A stretch of DNA of 64,000 bases from Mycoplasma tauri (GTDB taxonomy: Bacteria; Bacillota_I; Bacilli_A; Mycoplasmatales; Metamycoplasmataceae), in contig NZ_CP070479.1 of the NCBI RefSeq assembly GCF_016925555.1, positions 558,001-622,000 of the forward strand, read 5' to 3'. Below, in pieces: positions 1 to 8,699 of this stretch. The notes below the pieces were generated by a model that was not told the DNA's origin, searched no databases, and saw nothing but the letters and a program-made list of their open reading frames with translations. The position numbers were made by a program, and so were the translations under genes. How positions within the stretch are numbered: position 1 is the stretch's first letter; each line of letters starts with the position of its first letter.

Positions 1-438
1 ATGATTTTCAGATTTACTATCTGAGGTGTTTTCAGATTTTATTTTTGACTCTTTCTCTATTTTTGAATTATTTAAAACACTATCAGATTGACCAACATTT
101 AATTCATTGGTATCGGTTGTCACTTGATTTTTTTGCTCTTTATTTTGTGAATCTTTATCATTATTGATTGAATCTGTTGGACTTTCTTGTTTTTCTATTT
201 TTGAATGACTATTTGTGCTTTCTAAATCATTAGACTGATTGACGTTATTATCTAATCCAGACTGTTTACTTAAAGAATTAGTCTGTAAATTTTGCTGATT
301 AGTATTTTTATTATTATCAATATTATGTTTTTCATTATTGTCAGAAACTTCACAACTAAAAACAAATGAGCTAACAGATAAAATTGAAAGGCTTGGTAAC
401 AAACTTAGTGATAATGTTTTAACTTTACTTTTTTTCAT
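1..438 (-). CDS. Surface lipoprotein, N-terminal part (runs off window)
   Basis: Only the first 146 codons lie in the window; the 3' end is beyond base 1. The start codon at 436-438 follows an AAGGATGG Shine-Dalgarno-like stretch. The protein begins with a Lys-rich n-region and a hydrophobic segment ending in the lipobox VFSC (Cys about residue 29), so it should be lipidated and exported. The rest is low-complexity, rich in Asn, Ser, Lys, Glu and Gln, typical of the unstructured stalk after a mycoplasma lipobox. No functional domain is visible in the part present. It is probably a surface antigen, but its role cannot be judged from this fragment. Confidence 0.75.
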   Translation of the reverse strand, partial: MKKSKVKTLSLSLLPSLSILSVSSFVFSCEVSDNNEKHNIDNNKNTNQQNLQTNSLSKQSGLDNNVNQSNDLESTNSHSKIEKQESPTDSINNDKDSQNKEQKNQVTTDTNELNVGQSDSVLNNSKIEKESKIKSENTSDSKSENH

Positions 439-623
439 AATGAACCATCCTTAAATTAAGTTCACGCTTATTTTACTATTAATTATATAAATATTTATAC
501 TAAATATCGAAATCAAATAAAACTCTCTTTTATCTGTTTTATATATTTAAAAATTTATATTTGATAGCCATATAAAAAATTAAAGTGATATTACTAATTA
601 AATAAAAATACAAATAAATGATT

Positions 624-648
624 AAAAAAGCAGCTATTTAAACTGCTT
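624..648 (-). terminator. Rho-independent terminator of rplU-rpmA
   Basis: On the minus strand AAGCAG and CTGCTT form a stem that is followed by a run of six T. It lies 23 bases after the rpmA stop and ends the L21-L27 operon. Confidence 0.75.
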
Positions 649-670
649 CTTTATTCTTTAGAAATAATAA

Positions 671-943
671 TTACTTCTTTTTTGATTGTTCTCTATTTTC
701 ATAAACAGAGGCATAAACTCTATTTCTGCTATGCTCAAATTTTACATATCCAGTAATAAGTGCGTATAGTGTATCATCATTTCCTCTACCAACGTTTGTA
801 CCTGGAAAAATCTTTGTTCCTCTTTGACGAAAAATAATTGATCCAGCAGTACAGAATTGACCATCGCCTAATTTAATACCTAATCTTTGTCCACGGCTAT
901 CACGCCCATTACGAGACGAACCGCCGGCCTTCGTGTGTGCCAT
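671..943 (-). CDS. rpmA: 50S ribosomal protein L27
   Basis: This is bL27 of the large ribosomal subunit, which sits near the peptidyl-transferase centre. The 90-aa product has the family signature: [16 protein letters not shown] at the N-terminus, then GIKLGDGQ and RQRGTK, with a basic C-terminus. The protein starts directly with the mature-type MAHTKAGG sequence, with no Firmicutes-style cleavable N-terminal extension ahead of it. It begins only a few bases after the rplU stop, so the two genes are translated from one mRNA. The ysxB-like protease gene found between L21 and L27 in many Firmicutes is absent. Confidence 0.97.
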   Translation of the reverse strand: MAHTKAGGSSRNGRDSRGQRLGIKLGDGQFCTAGSIIFRQRGTKIFPGTNVGRGNDDTLYALITGYVKFEHSRNRVYASVYENREQSKKK

Positions 944-951
944 TTCTTAAT

Positions 952-1251
952 CTATCCTTCGATTTTTGTAATAACTACACGTGTATATGGTTGACGATGA
1001 CCAAGTTTACGTTTATGAGTAGATTTAGGATTGTGACGATATACAACTATTTTTTTAGCTTTTCCTTGTTTTTGGATTTCTCCAAGAACCTTTGCACTTG
1101 ATACATAAGGTTTACCAATCTTATCTCCTGCTAAAAGAACTTTGTCAAAAGTAATTTTTGACCCTTCTTCGCCTTCAACTTTTTCAATGAAGATTGTGTC
1201 ACCTTCTTTTACTAAAATTTGTTTGCCTCCGGTTTCGATTATTGCTATCAT
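952..1251 (-). CDS. rplU: 50S ribosomal protein L21
   Basis: This is bL21 of the large subunit. The product starts MIAIIETGGKQ, the usual L21 start, and carries the family motif ending KRKLGHRQPYTRV. I prefer the ATG at 1249-1251 to the TTG two codons upstream, because a GGAGG stands 8 bases before the ATG, whereas the TTG would be only 3 bases from it. It is the first gene of a two-gene operon with rpmA. A TATAAT box lies about 95 bases upstream (1345-1350), leaving a leader that can form small hairpins. Confidence 0.96.
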   Translation of the reverse strand: MIAIIETGGKQILVKEGDTIFIEKVEGEEGSKITFDKVLLAGDKIGKPYVSSAKVLGEIQKQGKAKKIVVYRHNPKSTHKRKLGHRQPYTRVVITKIEG

Positions 1252-1373
1252 TAGCAAAACCTCCCTATTTGTGGCTCATCTTTAAGGTGGCTAATTATAT
1301 AACACTTAAACCTGTTCAGAATGGTTACAAAAAGTAACTTTCTTATTATATAATCAAATAGAAAAAATAGTAA
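1252..1373 (-). promoter_or_regulatory. Promoter and 5' leader of rplU-rpmA
   Basis: On the minus strand a TATAAT hexamer (1345-1350) precedes an untranslated leader of roughly 85-90 bases. The leader contains GTTAC-TTTTT-GTAAC and further pairable segments before the GGAGG. L21 leaders regulate this operon in Firmicutes, but I cannot show that this sequence matches that family. The -35 region is weak. Confidence 0.4.
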
Positions 1374-1420
1374 TAAAAAGTGCAAAAATGAGCATGCATT
1401 TTTACACAATATTAAGCTTT

Positions 1421-1678
1421 TTAGTAAGAAATATAAACAGGCGTTACTCTTGGAACTTCATATGTATTCCTAATTTGTGGTGAAGTTTTATTATCTCATT
1501 CACTAGATCCGGTACTTGATATTTTGCCTTTTGATGAATAGGATGCTTTTACTACACCAACAATTTTAGTTATTGCAGTTATACCCAAAGATATTGCAGC
1601 AGTTATTGTAGAAAAAGCTATTCCACCCTTTATATATTTCTCATCTGTTTGTGAAATTCTTTTAAAATTTTTATTCAT
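1421..1678 (-). CDS. Bacteriocin-like peptide with double-glycine-type leader
   Basis: The predicted product is 85 aa and passes through one TGA (Trp). A very strong ribosome binding site (AAGGAGATAA) stands directly before the ATG. Residues 1-19 are polar and end in KGG, which resembles the double-glycine leader of class II bacteriocins and other peptides processed by C39-type ABC exporters. A long hydrophobic helix follows (about residues 20-45, with FSTITAAISLGITA inside), then a Ser/Lys-rich tail. No exporter, C39 peptidase or immunity gene is nearby; mscL lies immediately upstream. It could equally be an uncharacterised small membrane protein that has a chance GG. I infer the secreted-peptide role only from the leader pattern. 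Confidence 0.5.
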
Positions 1679-1732
1679 TTATCTCCTTTCACATATTTAA
1701 ATTTTTAAAAAATAAATCTTGTTAAAAAAGCG

Positions 1733-1768
1733 GAAAAAAATGGGAAAAGCCTTAAAGTTTTCCCATTT
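1733..1768 (-). terminator. Terminator of mscL
   Basis: AATGGGAAAA pairs with TTTTCCCATT around a 9-base loop and is followed on the minus strand by a T-rich run. It is 11 bases past the mscL stop. Confidence 0.85.
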
Positions 1769-1778
1769 GGGTGTGGTT

Positions 1779-2183
1779 TTAATCCCTTTCTTTTAAATTT
1801 TTAAAATTTTCATTAAGTTTTTTCAACTCATCAAGAATTTTTTCTTCAATTTTTGGTTCTTCTTTTTTAACAGGTTTAGGGTGCTTAGACAAATATAAAG
1901 CTCTAAAATAAAAAATAACAACAAGAAAAACAAAAACCAAAGTCGAAACAATAATGAATGATATTAATGCTGCTAAAAACTTCCCAATTAATACGGGGCC
2001 AGCAGTTAATTTTGCAACATCATTTACCTTAAATGTATGGGCAATTGCTGACATTATTACATCATTCGCTAATGATTTAATAACTTCATTAAATGAAGTA
2101 CCAAGCAAAAGACCAATTGCAAGCATGAGCATATTACCTCTTTTAACAGATGCTCATGAATCAGCTACAGCTTTCTTAAACAT
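1779..2183 (-). CDS. mscL: Large-conductance mechanosensitive channel MscL
   Basis: MscL is a homopentameric inner-membrane pore that opens under membrane tension and protects cells against hypo-osmotic shock. The 134-aa product starts MFKKAVADSWASVKRGN, the amphipathic N-terminal helix, and has a TGA-encoded Trp at residue 10. TM1 follows (about 18-45), then a periplasm-like loop, TM2 (about 70-95) and a Lys/Glu-rich cytoplasmic helix. If TGA were a stop, the conserved N-terminal helix would be lost, so the start at 2181-2183 is firm. Length matches the family. The gene has its own terminator and seems monocistronic. Confidence 0.93.
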
Positions 2184-2238
2184 GTTTTAATTATATTTAT
2201 TTTGCAAAATAAGAAAACAAAAAACAGCTTCTTAAATA

Positions 2239-2295
2239 TAATAAACCCGAAAAGTTTATCCAATTTATTTAATTCAACTTTTGGGGTTTATTATA
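2239..2295 (-). terminator. Terminator of hrcA-grpE
   Basis: ATAAACCCGAAAAGTT and AACTTTTGGGGTTTAT form a 16-base inverted repeat with one mismatch, 40 bases after the grpE stop. The loop is long (about 20 bases). Confidence 0.6.
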
Positions 2296-2335
2296 ACTCT
2301 TTAAACATTATTTATTCTTTATTTTTTTATTGATA

Positions 2336-3373
2336 TTAATCTTTATTGGATAAATTATTTTTAATTTTTTCTTCTAATGTATGTACTTTGCCTGGAGTTA
2401 AATGATATGCTTTATCTCCACATTTTTCAATTATTTTTTTGGCTTGTGGATCATCTGATTTCAATGTTGTATCAACAAGCGCAACTTGTATAACTCTATC
2501 ATGTAATTTAAAAGCAGGAGAATGAACATTAATTATTGTATTAGTTGGCAATTGATCATCAATAAATTGATCATTAACCTTTTGAAATGTTGGATCAAAT
2601 ACATCTCCTTCAATAGGTTTTAGCTCAAAAAGCCCATATTTTTTGAACAATTCGTCAAATTGCCATGATATCATTCTATATCCCTTGGCCAATGATTTAA
2701 GCTTTGCATCATCACTTATTTCAGACTCAATGCATATTCTTTCAGTTGTAACTTTATAAAAGTTATAATAAGTGACAAATTCCTCAAAAAATTTTTGCAT
2801 GGCATATTGCTCAACTTCTTTTTTTAATTCATTAGGAATGACAAGAGCTTTAGGTGCTTGTTTTTCAAGCTCTAATTTTTGCTCTAAGTCAGAAATTAAA
2901 ATTTTTGATTTTTCAACTTCTTGTAGGATTTTTTCTTTTTCTTTAATTAATTTTTCTACTAATTTAGAATTCTTTCTATTTTTTTTATTCAATTTATTTT
3001 CCTGTTCAAAATTGCCGCTTTTACTTTTAAAATTATTTGATTTTTTGTCATTTATATCTGTTTTATAGGCATTTTCATCATTAATGCTTTCAGTAAAAGA
3101 TTTTATATTTACAATGAATTCATAACTTCTATTTCTATATTTTTCAACTTTATAATTTTTTGGAAAATGAATAGAAAATTTATAATTATTCTTCTTTTTT
3201 TGTCCCAATAAATTTTTATCAAATCCTGGCAAAAATTTATCTTTACCTAACTCTAGATTAAAATTACTAACAGACAATGTTTTATCTAACTTACTATTAG
3301 AATCGTAAACATCAATATCCGCAACAATTATATTGCCATTTTTTAAAATATTCTTATTTGCATTTGAAACCAT
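2336..3373 (-). CDS. grpE: GrpE nucleotide-exchange factor with FKBP-like N-terminal domain
   Basis: GrpE releases ADP from DnaK in the Hsp70 cycle. The 345-aa protein is much longer than usual GrpE (about 190 aa). The C-terminal half is GrpE: a coiled coil (about 130-175), then QKFFEEFVTYYNFYKV and the beta domain ending ALVDTTLKSDD and HLTPGKVHTLEEK. Residues 1 to about 92 instead resemble the PPIase (FKBP) domain of trigger factor: an FNLELGKDKFLPGFDKNLLG motif followed by FSIHFPKNY, matching the FKBP pattern of GxxxxxPGxxxxLxG and FPxxY. A charged linker joins the two. The gene begins 10 bases after the hrcA stop and shares its CIRCE operator. Whether the FKBP-like part is catalytic is unknown. 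Confidence 0.9.
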   Translation of the reverse strand: MVSNANKNILKNGNIIVADIDVYDSNSKLDKTLSVSNFNLELGKDKFLPGFDKNLLGQKKKNNYKFSIHFPKNYKVEKYRNRSYEFIVNIKSFTESINDENAYKTDINDKKSNNFKSKSGNFEQENKLNKKNRKNSKLVEKLIKEKEKILQEVEKSKILISDLEQKLELEKQAPKALVIPNELKKEVEQYAMQKFFEEFVTYYNFYKVTTERICIESEISDDAKLKSLAKGYRMISWQFDELFKKYGLFELKPIEGDVFDPTFQKVNDQFIDDQLPTNTIINVHSPAFKLHDRVIQVALVDTTLKSDDPQAKKIIEKCGDKAYHLTPGKVHTLEEKIKNNLSNKD

Positions 3374-3382
3374 AAATCTCCT

Positions 3383-4378
3383 TTATTCTTCCTCTAATAG
3401 TTCTTCAAATAATTCAAGAGCTGAAATACCTTTTGCATAATTCATTCTATTTGTGCCAACAATTGACATTTCTTTTATTTTAGCATTGTTAAACTTTTTA
3501 GTAATATAAGCGCTATGATCACTGCCTATTGCGATCTTAATATTATCGTCATTTTCATTTTCACTATCAATTAGCTCTCAAATAGAACGATTTTCAATAG
3601 TATTAAGTATTTTTATCAAATCGGGCCTTGATATTTCTTTAGCCAGAATTATTTTATCTTTGCCATAAACTTCATTTTTTCTAACAAAGTTAAATTCAAA
3701 TACTTGGTGGACATAATTTTCAAGTAATTGTTCATAGTTTTTAATAAACTCGGACAAAACAGGACCTAGTGCTCTTGCGGCTGATGATAATTTTATTAAT
3801 CTATAGTCAATTAATCTATTACTGAATATTTTTGTAGCTATAGATAAATCTTTCATAGAAAATTCTGATGGGTCTATAATAATTTTATTTGTTATAGTTT
3901 TTCCGTATGAATCTGTAATTAAAACAATTCCTTCACTATCTGATAAAGGTATTAATTGTAAGCCTTTTAACGTGCTATCATCATTGCTTTCTGTAGTAAC
4001 TAATGTAACACCAATTGACTCAGTAATAATTTTTGCAACTTCTTGAATTGTTTCTTCAACAGAAACTCTTCTACGCGCAAAAATATCTTTTAATCTTCCT
4101 TTAAATATTTCAACATCATCCTTTGTTAAATATTTTGCATAATATTTGTAGCCTTTTGCTGAAGGTATTCTGCCACTAGATGTATGCGTTTTTTCTAAAT
4201 AACCAAGATTTTCTAAATCGTTCATCAAATATCTAACCTTTGCTGATGAAAACTTAATACCATATTTATCAATTAAAGACTTGGAACTAGCCGGTTGACC
4301 TTCCTCAATAAAAAATTCAACTGAATATTTAAGAACCAAACGTATATCCTTGCTTAAATCCAAACTATCATTTTTCAT
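3383..4378 (-). CDS. hrcA: Heat-inducible transcription repressor HrcA
   Basis: HrcA represses chaperone genes by binding CIRCE operators, and it needs GroEL or another chaperone to stay active. The 331-aa product has an N-terminal winged helix (about 1-75, including SAKVRYLMNDLENLGYLEK and TSSGRIPSAKGYKYY), a dimerisation/inserted domain and a C-terminal GAF-like part. One TGA-encoded Trp at about residue 267 must be read through to reach the conserved end (IAIGSDHSAYITKK and NYAKGISALELFEELL). A CIRCE element sits just upstream, so the gene is autoregulated. It is the first gene of the hrcA-grpE operon. Confidence 0.95.
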
Positions 4379-4399
4379 ATTTATATTATATTAAATTTT

Positions 4400-4426
4400 T
4401 TAGCATTTAACCTATATGAGTGCTAA
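4400..4426 (-). promoter_or_regulatory. CIRCE operator of hrcA-grpE
   Basis: TTAGCATTT-N9-GAGTGCTAA matches the CIRCE consensus TTAGCACTC-N9-GAGTGCTAA, with two changes in one arm. It lies 22-48 bases before the hrcA start, the expected site for HrcA autorepression. Confidence 0.9.
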
Positions 4427-4505
4427 TAAAAATATTTTTCTAATATATCTATATTATAGTCATGTAAATAAAATGAATAAAAATATATTTAAATAAAATA
4501 AAAAA

Positions 4506-4536
4506 GAGTGCTAAAAAATAACATTTATTAGCATTT
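4506..4536. promoter_or_regulatory. Two CIRCE half-sites in reversed order
   Basis: GAGTGCTAA (4506-4514) and TTAGCATTT (4528-4536) are the same half-sites as in the nearby CIRCE, but in the opposite order with a 13-base spacer. It may be a relic of a duplicated operator or an accessory HrcA site. Function is not established. Confidence 0.4.
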
Positions 4537-4581
4537 AAAAAGATTAATAATATTAATAATAATTTTTTTGTAACAACATAA

Positions 4582-5283
4582 CTATCTTAAACTCTTTCAC
4601 CATTCAGGATCATATGGCACTGAATATTCTTTGCATAATTTTTTAACCGTTTTATCCCAATACTCAACACATTTGGCATAATTATTAAAATAAAAGTTAA
4701 GGCCTACAATCATCCCATTATTTGGATATGTGATTTTTGACATAACTATTAAATAGTGCAATAAAAGATGTTGTTCATATGTTACTAATATAGATTTTTC
4801 AACCTTATAATAATTTGATAATGTTGGTTCATTTTTAAATATAGCTCCGCTTATTTTTATTTCATCAATGTGATGCATACAGTAATTTCATTGTCCCACT
4901 TCATTTCTAAAATTTTTTAAATGTTTTCGGTTTTTTAATTTATTGTAATTGCCTAAAATAGCTCCTTTTTTAACAAATTTATCAATCGTGTCGTAATATA
5001 TTTTTACTCAAATATTATCTTTTTGTTCCTTCATGAACTCTTCAGGGTATAAATAATTAAGTATTTGTTTATTAACAATAGATAGTTTGCAATTAGTATC
5101 TTCCATTTTATCATTACTATAATCAGATGTAATACCAGTTATAACACTTATGTCAGAATGTGGATAATCTTTTTTATTTTCTTTTTTAACTTTTTTATTA
5201 TTTTTATACTTAAATACAAAAAATATTATGAACGCGGATATTTTTATCAATAAAATATAAAGAACAGTGTAAACAATAACCAT
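4582..5283 (-). CDS. Membrane-anchored protein with HNH-like motif
   Basis: The predicted product is 233 aa. I chose the ATG at 5281-5283 because GGAG stands just before it; an upstream ATG at 5385 has no good binding site. Residues 1-28 form one transmembrane segment, followed by a Lys-rich stretch and a polar linker. The C-terminal half has CMHHIDE and, about 30 residues later, TYEQHLLLHYLI. This His-His-x-Asp then x-His-x3-His spacing resembles HNH/ββα-metal nucleases, though the central Asn is not obvious. The product passes through several TGA codons. A membrane-tethered nuclease could scavenge nucleic acids, as mycoplasmas commonly do, but this is inference. Confidence 0.5.
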
Positions 5284-5463
5284 TATCACTCCTATATTAA
5301 AATTTATAGTTACCATAATTATAAACATAATTAAATCGAAAAAATGTCTAGGATAAACACAAATTATTAAAGTAAAATGCGTCAAGTAATAAATCTTGGC
5401 GGATTTTACTTTAGGAATTTATGATATAGAGGAAAGCGTTGGTTAAGAAATAATAGATAGGTT

Positions 5464-5488
5464 TTTACATTATAATTTATAATGTAAA
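5464..5488. repeat. Perfect 12-bp palindrome before first element gene
   Basis: TTTACATTATAA and TTATAATGTAAA flank a single T, forming a perfect 12+1+12 inverted repeat. It ends just before the AAAGGA binding site of the lipoprotein gene at 5496 and contains TATAAT on both strands, so it could be an operator over the promoter. Confidence 0.7.
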
Positions 5489-5495
5489 GGAAATT

Positions 5496-7149
5496 ATGAA
5501 AAAGAAGTTTAAAAAAATAATGTTGGCTGGAGCTAGTGCAAGTGTAATGTTACCATTATCATTAACTAGTTGTTGGTTTTCACCTTCGAATTTACAATTT
5601 GGAAAACGAAGTGATGTTGGGAATGTAGGTAAAACTGGCGAAGGCAGCAATTCTTCTGGTAAAGTTGAAAAGGAAATAACAGCTGAAGAATTATTTGATA
5701 AAGATTATGTTTTAGTAAATACACATTTAAATAAGAAAGATTTTTTGAAAGATAATAATTATTACTATTTTGCAAAAGTTGCACATGATGAAAAGAAATA
5801 TGAACCATGAATGTATTCTAAAGATATGTGAACAAGCAATGATTTTTTACCAAAAATTTTTATGTCGCTTGATGCACATATGAAGAATGAGCAAGATAGT
5901 GAAGAGTTAAAGGATATTAAAGATTTACTTAATGTAGATGTTCATAGTTTGTATCAAATAAATAATTTGAATAGAAATTATTTTAGAGATGATTTTAAGC
6001 TTGAATCACCTGAAATTGAGAAGCAATTTATTAAAGAAATGAGTCATTATTTAGAGCCTAGTAGTGATGTAAACACAAAAACACTTATTAAAAGATGAGT
6101 TGATGAAAAAGGAAATATTAAGTTTGATCTTGAAGCAATAAAAAATGTAAGAGAAATTTATATTCCATATTATGATGTTACTCCAAGAGGATACTTTAAT
6201 GCATTTTTAAAAAATTGATATGAAGGAAAAGTATTCGAAAATGTTCCATTTGTTAATACAAAAGCTAGTGCTTCTAAATATGAATTAATGTTGGGAGATT
6301 CTAATTCATTTTCATTGTTTAATCAAATGGTAAAAAGAGAAAGTGTTTCTGGTAAAGCAGATGAACTTTATTATTTAGCTTTTACAAGAGGTATAGCTAA
6401 AGCTTATGGCAATGGTAATTTTTATGATTATTTAGAAAAAGAGAAAGATGTAATTGATGCTTCATTTTTGGTCAAAAAGAGTATCTATTATGAAATTTCT
6501 TTACAATGTTCCCTTTTATGAAACTTGAGCAGCAAATCAAAATGGAGCATATAACAGAGCTTATTTATCTTATTTAAAATTATTAGATGGTGTTGGATAT
6601 ATTAGCGGCAACTTTAAGAATTGATCTGAAATTAATGAAGATTTTAGAGAGAATTTTAAGGATAGACTGAATGATTTAGCAAAAAGTTTAGTTCAAGTGC
6701 TAGGAATAAGCGGCACATTGGGTGCAGAGATTGAAAAATATGGTGTAAGAAATAAAACGTATGTAAATATGTTTGCACCTACTATAAATAATGTTCTTTA
6801 TGATTATGAATATTCATATGCTTGAGCTTATAGACTGTTGTATGAAATGGTTATTCCTGCTTATGCTGCTAATGATTGAGAGTTGCCAAAATTGTTATCT
6901 GATTTCTTAATTGAAATTGAGCACAATATAAGTGATAATAATCTTATACATAAATACATAAACTTCTTTTTAAATACAGTTTTAAAAGATAAAGATTCTA
7001 ATTTTGAGAGTTTAACTGATTATAGTGATATGAACAGTGAAACTATTAAAAGCGAAGATTATAAAGAAAAAGCTAAAGAAAAGTTTTTAAATTGATTAGC
7101 TGTATGATCAAATAGACTTGGATCTAATATTAAAACTGGTGAAATGTAA
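5496..7149 (+). pseudogene. ICE surface lipoprotein (CDS14-like), frameshifted
   Basis: The gene starts with a typical mycoplasma lipoprotein signal: KKKFKK, a hydrophobic core and the lipobox LTSC (Cys about residue 26), followed by a Gly/Ser linker. The frame stays open through several TGA-Trp codons until about 6519, then meets a stop soon after. From about 6502 the +1 frame continues as a clearly coding sequence (YNVPFYETWAANQNGAYNR and on to NRLGSNIKTGEM) and ends at TAA 7147-7149. Removing one A from the A5 at 6474-6478 would restore a protein of about 550 aa. It is the first gene of the element and is followed by a terminator. Such lipoproteins are thought to act at the cell surface in mating; here it is probably inactive unless slippage restores the frame. 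Confidence 0.75.
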
Positions 7150-7166
7150 TTTCATAATACTTATCT

Positions 7167-7199
7167 AACTAATAAGATGCTTTTCTTATTAGTTTTTTT
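7167..7199 (+). terminator. Terminator after ICE lipoprotein gene
   Basis: AACTAATAAG and CTTATTAGTT form a perfect 10-bp stem with an 8-base loop, followed by a T run. It separates the lipoprotein gene from the transfer genes. Confidence 0.85.
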
Positions 7200-7233
7200 G
7201 TTTATTTTTTGAATGATAAGGAGTGAAAAAATA

Positions 7234-7521
7234 ATGAATAATAGTGATTTTAAAGTTGAAGGTATTACAGAAATAGGTAATCATGTCCAAACTATTGGAA
7301 GGTCGATTTTTGGAGTTTTTGCAATTGTTGCTGTTTTAGCAGTAATAATTTTATCAATTTGAGCAGGTACTAGAAATGCAAGTGAAGATGATCCAATGAG
7401 AAGAAAAGCAAATACTCAAAAAATTTTATGAGCAGGTATTGTCTTAATTTTAATTTGTATTGGTTGAGGTATTTTTGAAGCTGTGATTAGAATACAAGCA
7501 AATTCAATTTCAAGCATATAG
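7234..7521 (+). CDS. VirB2/TrbC-like pilin subunit of the ICE
   Basis: The 95-aa product has two hydrophobic helices (about 30-50 and 72-92) separated by a short polar loop rich in Arg, Lys, Asp and Glu (RNASEDDPMRRKANTQK). This is the topology of VirB2/TrbC pilins of type IV secretion systems. There is no clear cleavable signal peptide. An AAGGAG binding site precedes the ATG, and the frame is intact, with TGA read as Trp at three places. It sits directly before the VirB6-like and VirB4 genes, as expected for a mating-channel operon. The assignment rests on topology and context, not on sequence identity. Confidence 0.6.
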
Positions 7522-7564
7522 ATGTGTTAATAAAAAAAGATATTTATTTTAGTGAGGAGGATAA

Positions 7565-8697
7565 ATGCCAAGTTTCTTTACTTATCTTTTTGATATTTTT
7601 AGATATGGACCGGCATATGTTTTTTGAATATTATTAGTTTTGCTTGCTTGACTTTTATTTACTATTTTGTGTGTAGTTTTCTATATAGTTGATTTTTGTG
7701 CATTTAGATTATTAAATTTTGTTCTTTTTGGGCTTAGTCCTGGACAGAGCATAATGGAAGTGAAAGGACCAGAGCCTTTTTATAGATTTATGATAGTTAG
7801 TTCTATTATTTGAATAATTATGTTTGGCATTTTATTTATTAAATTTAGTTTTAGTGAGAGTGTTGAAAGTGTAAAAATTATTCGTAAAGCATTGGTATTT
7901 AGTGTTAAGAGCGCATTGATTTTATTAGTTTTTCAATTGTCGTTAGTGTTACTTAGTACTGTAGTTGATAATTTAACTAAGTTAGCGTCTGGTAATAATC
8001 AAAATTTTGGGGTAAATTTATCTAATAGTATTTTTGATATGTCTTATCCACCAGAAGTAAAAGGTGAACAGAATTTGCTAGTGGATGGTGGTTCAATTAT
8101 TCCAATTTTAAATGGTAATGCAACAAGTTTTACTAGTTTTGCAAGCATTGCAAAAATTGTTGGAAAAAGTAATGCTATATTACAAGGGATATTAGTTTGT
8201 ATAGGTGCAATTTTAATTGCTTTCCCATTAACCTTTGCAGGCTTTGATGCAATTGGTAAAGTCTTTCCAACTTTCTTTCTATATGTAATATTTCCATTTA
8301 TTTTGCCATTATCATTACTGGATGATGGTAAAAAGTGCGAGTCTGAAAAGACAAGTATGTAAGCAATATGATGTCGCTCGGAATATTTTTAATTGGATTA
8401 CAAATAATGGGTATATTTTTCTCATTAGTAAATCAATTTGTTATGAAGAGTTTATCAACTCAAATTTGAATAGCAGAAGCGCTTGTGATGATAATTATTT
8501 TTGGAGCTACTGCAATGAAATTTAAAGAAATTGCTGAAATCGTTACAGCATTATTTGGAACAAGTGTTAATAGTGGCAATACTGCAAAAGGCATTGGTGG
8601 TGCCGCAAAAGAGCAGAAGCTATTGGAGAAAAGAGAGCAAGCATTAAACAAAATGGATGAAAAGGCTTATTCATGAGAGCGAAAGCGTAGGAATTAA
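7565..8697 (+). pseudogene. VirB6-like polytopic membrane protein of the ICE, frameshifted
   Basis: The N-terminal frame starts at 7565 after GAGGAGG and encodes several transmembrane helices with a large outside loop (about residues 130-190), a VirB6/TrbL-like layout. At the A5 run 8330-8334 the frame ends early (stop at 8360-8362). The -1 frame continues the membrane protein with KVRVWKDKYVSNMMSLGIF, further helices and a charged tail ending RKRRN at 8695-8697. Adding one A to the run would give an unbroken product of about 377 aa. Context is the mating-channel operon between the pilin and TraE. The heptamer T AAA AAG at the break resembles a -1 slippery site, so expression by frameshifting cannot be excluded. 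Confidence 0.65.
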
Positions 8698-8699
8698 GA

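Noticed and set aside
5566-5808. 80-aa frame on the minus strand within the ICE lipoprotein gene
   Set aside because: It is antisense to a convincing coding frame, has no binding site and a biased sequence; it is a shadow of AT-rich coding DNA.
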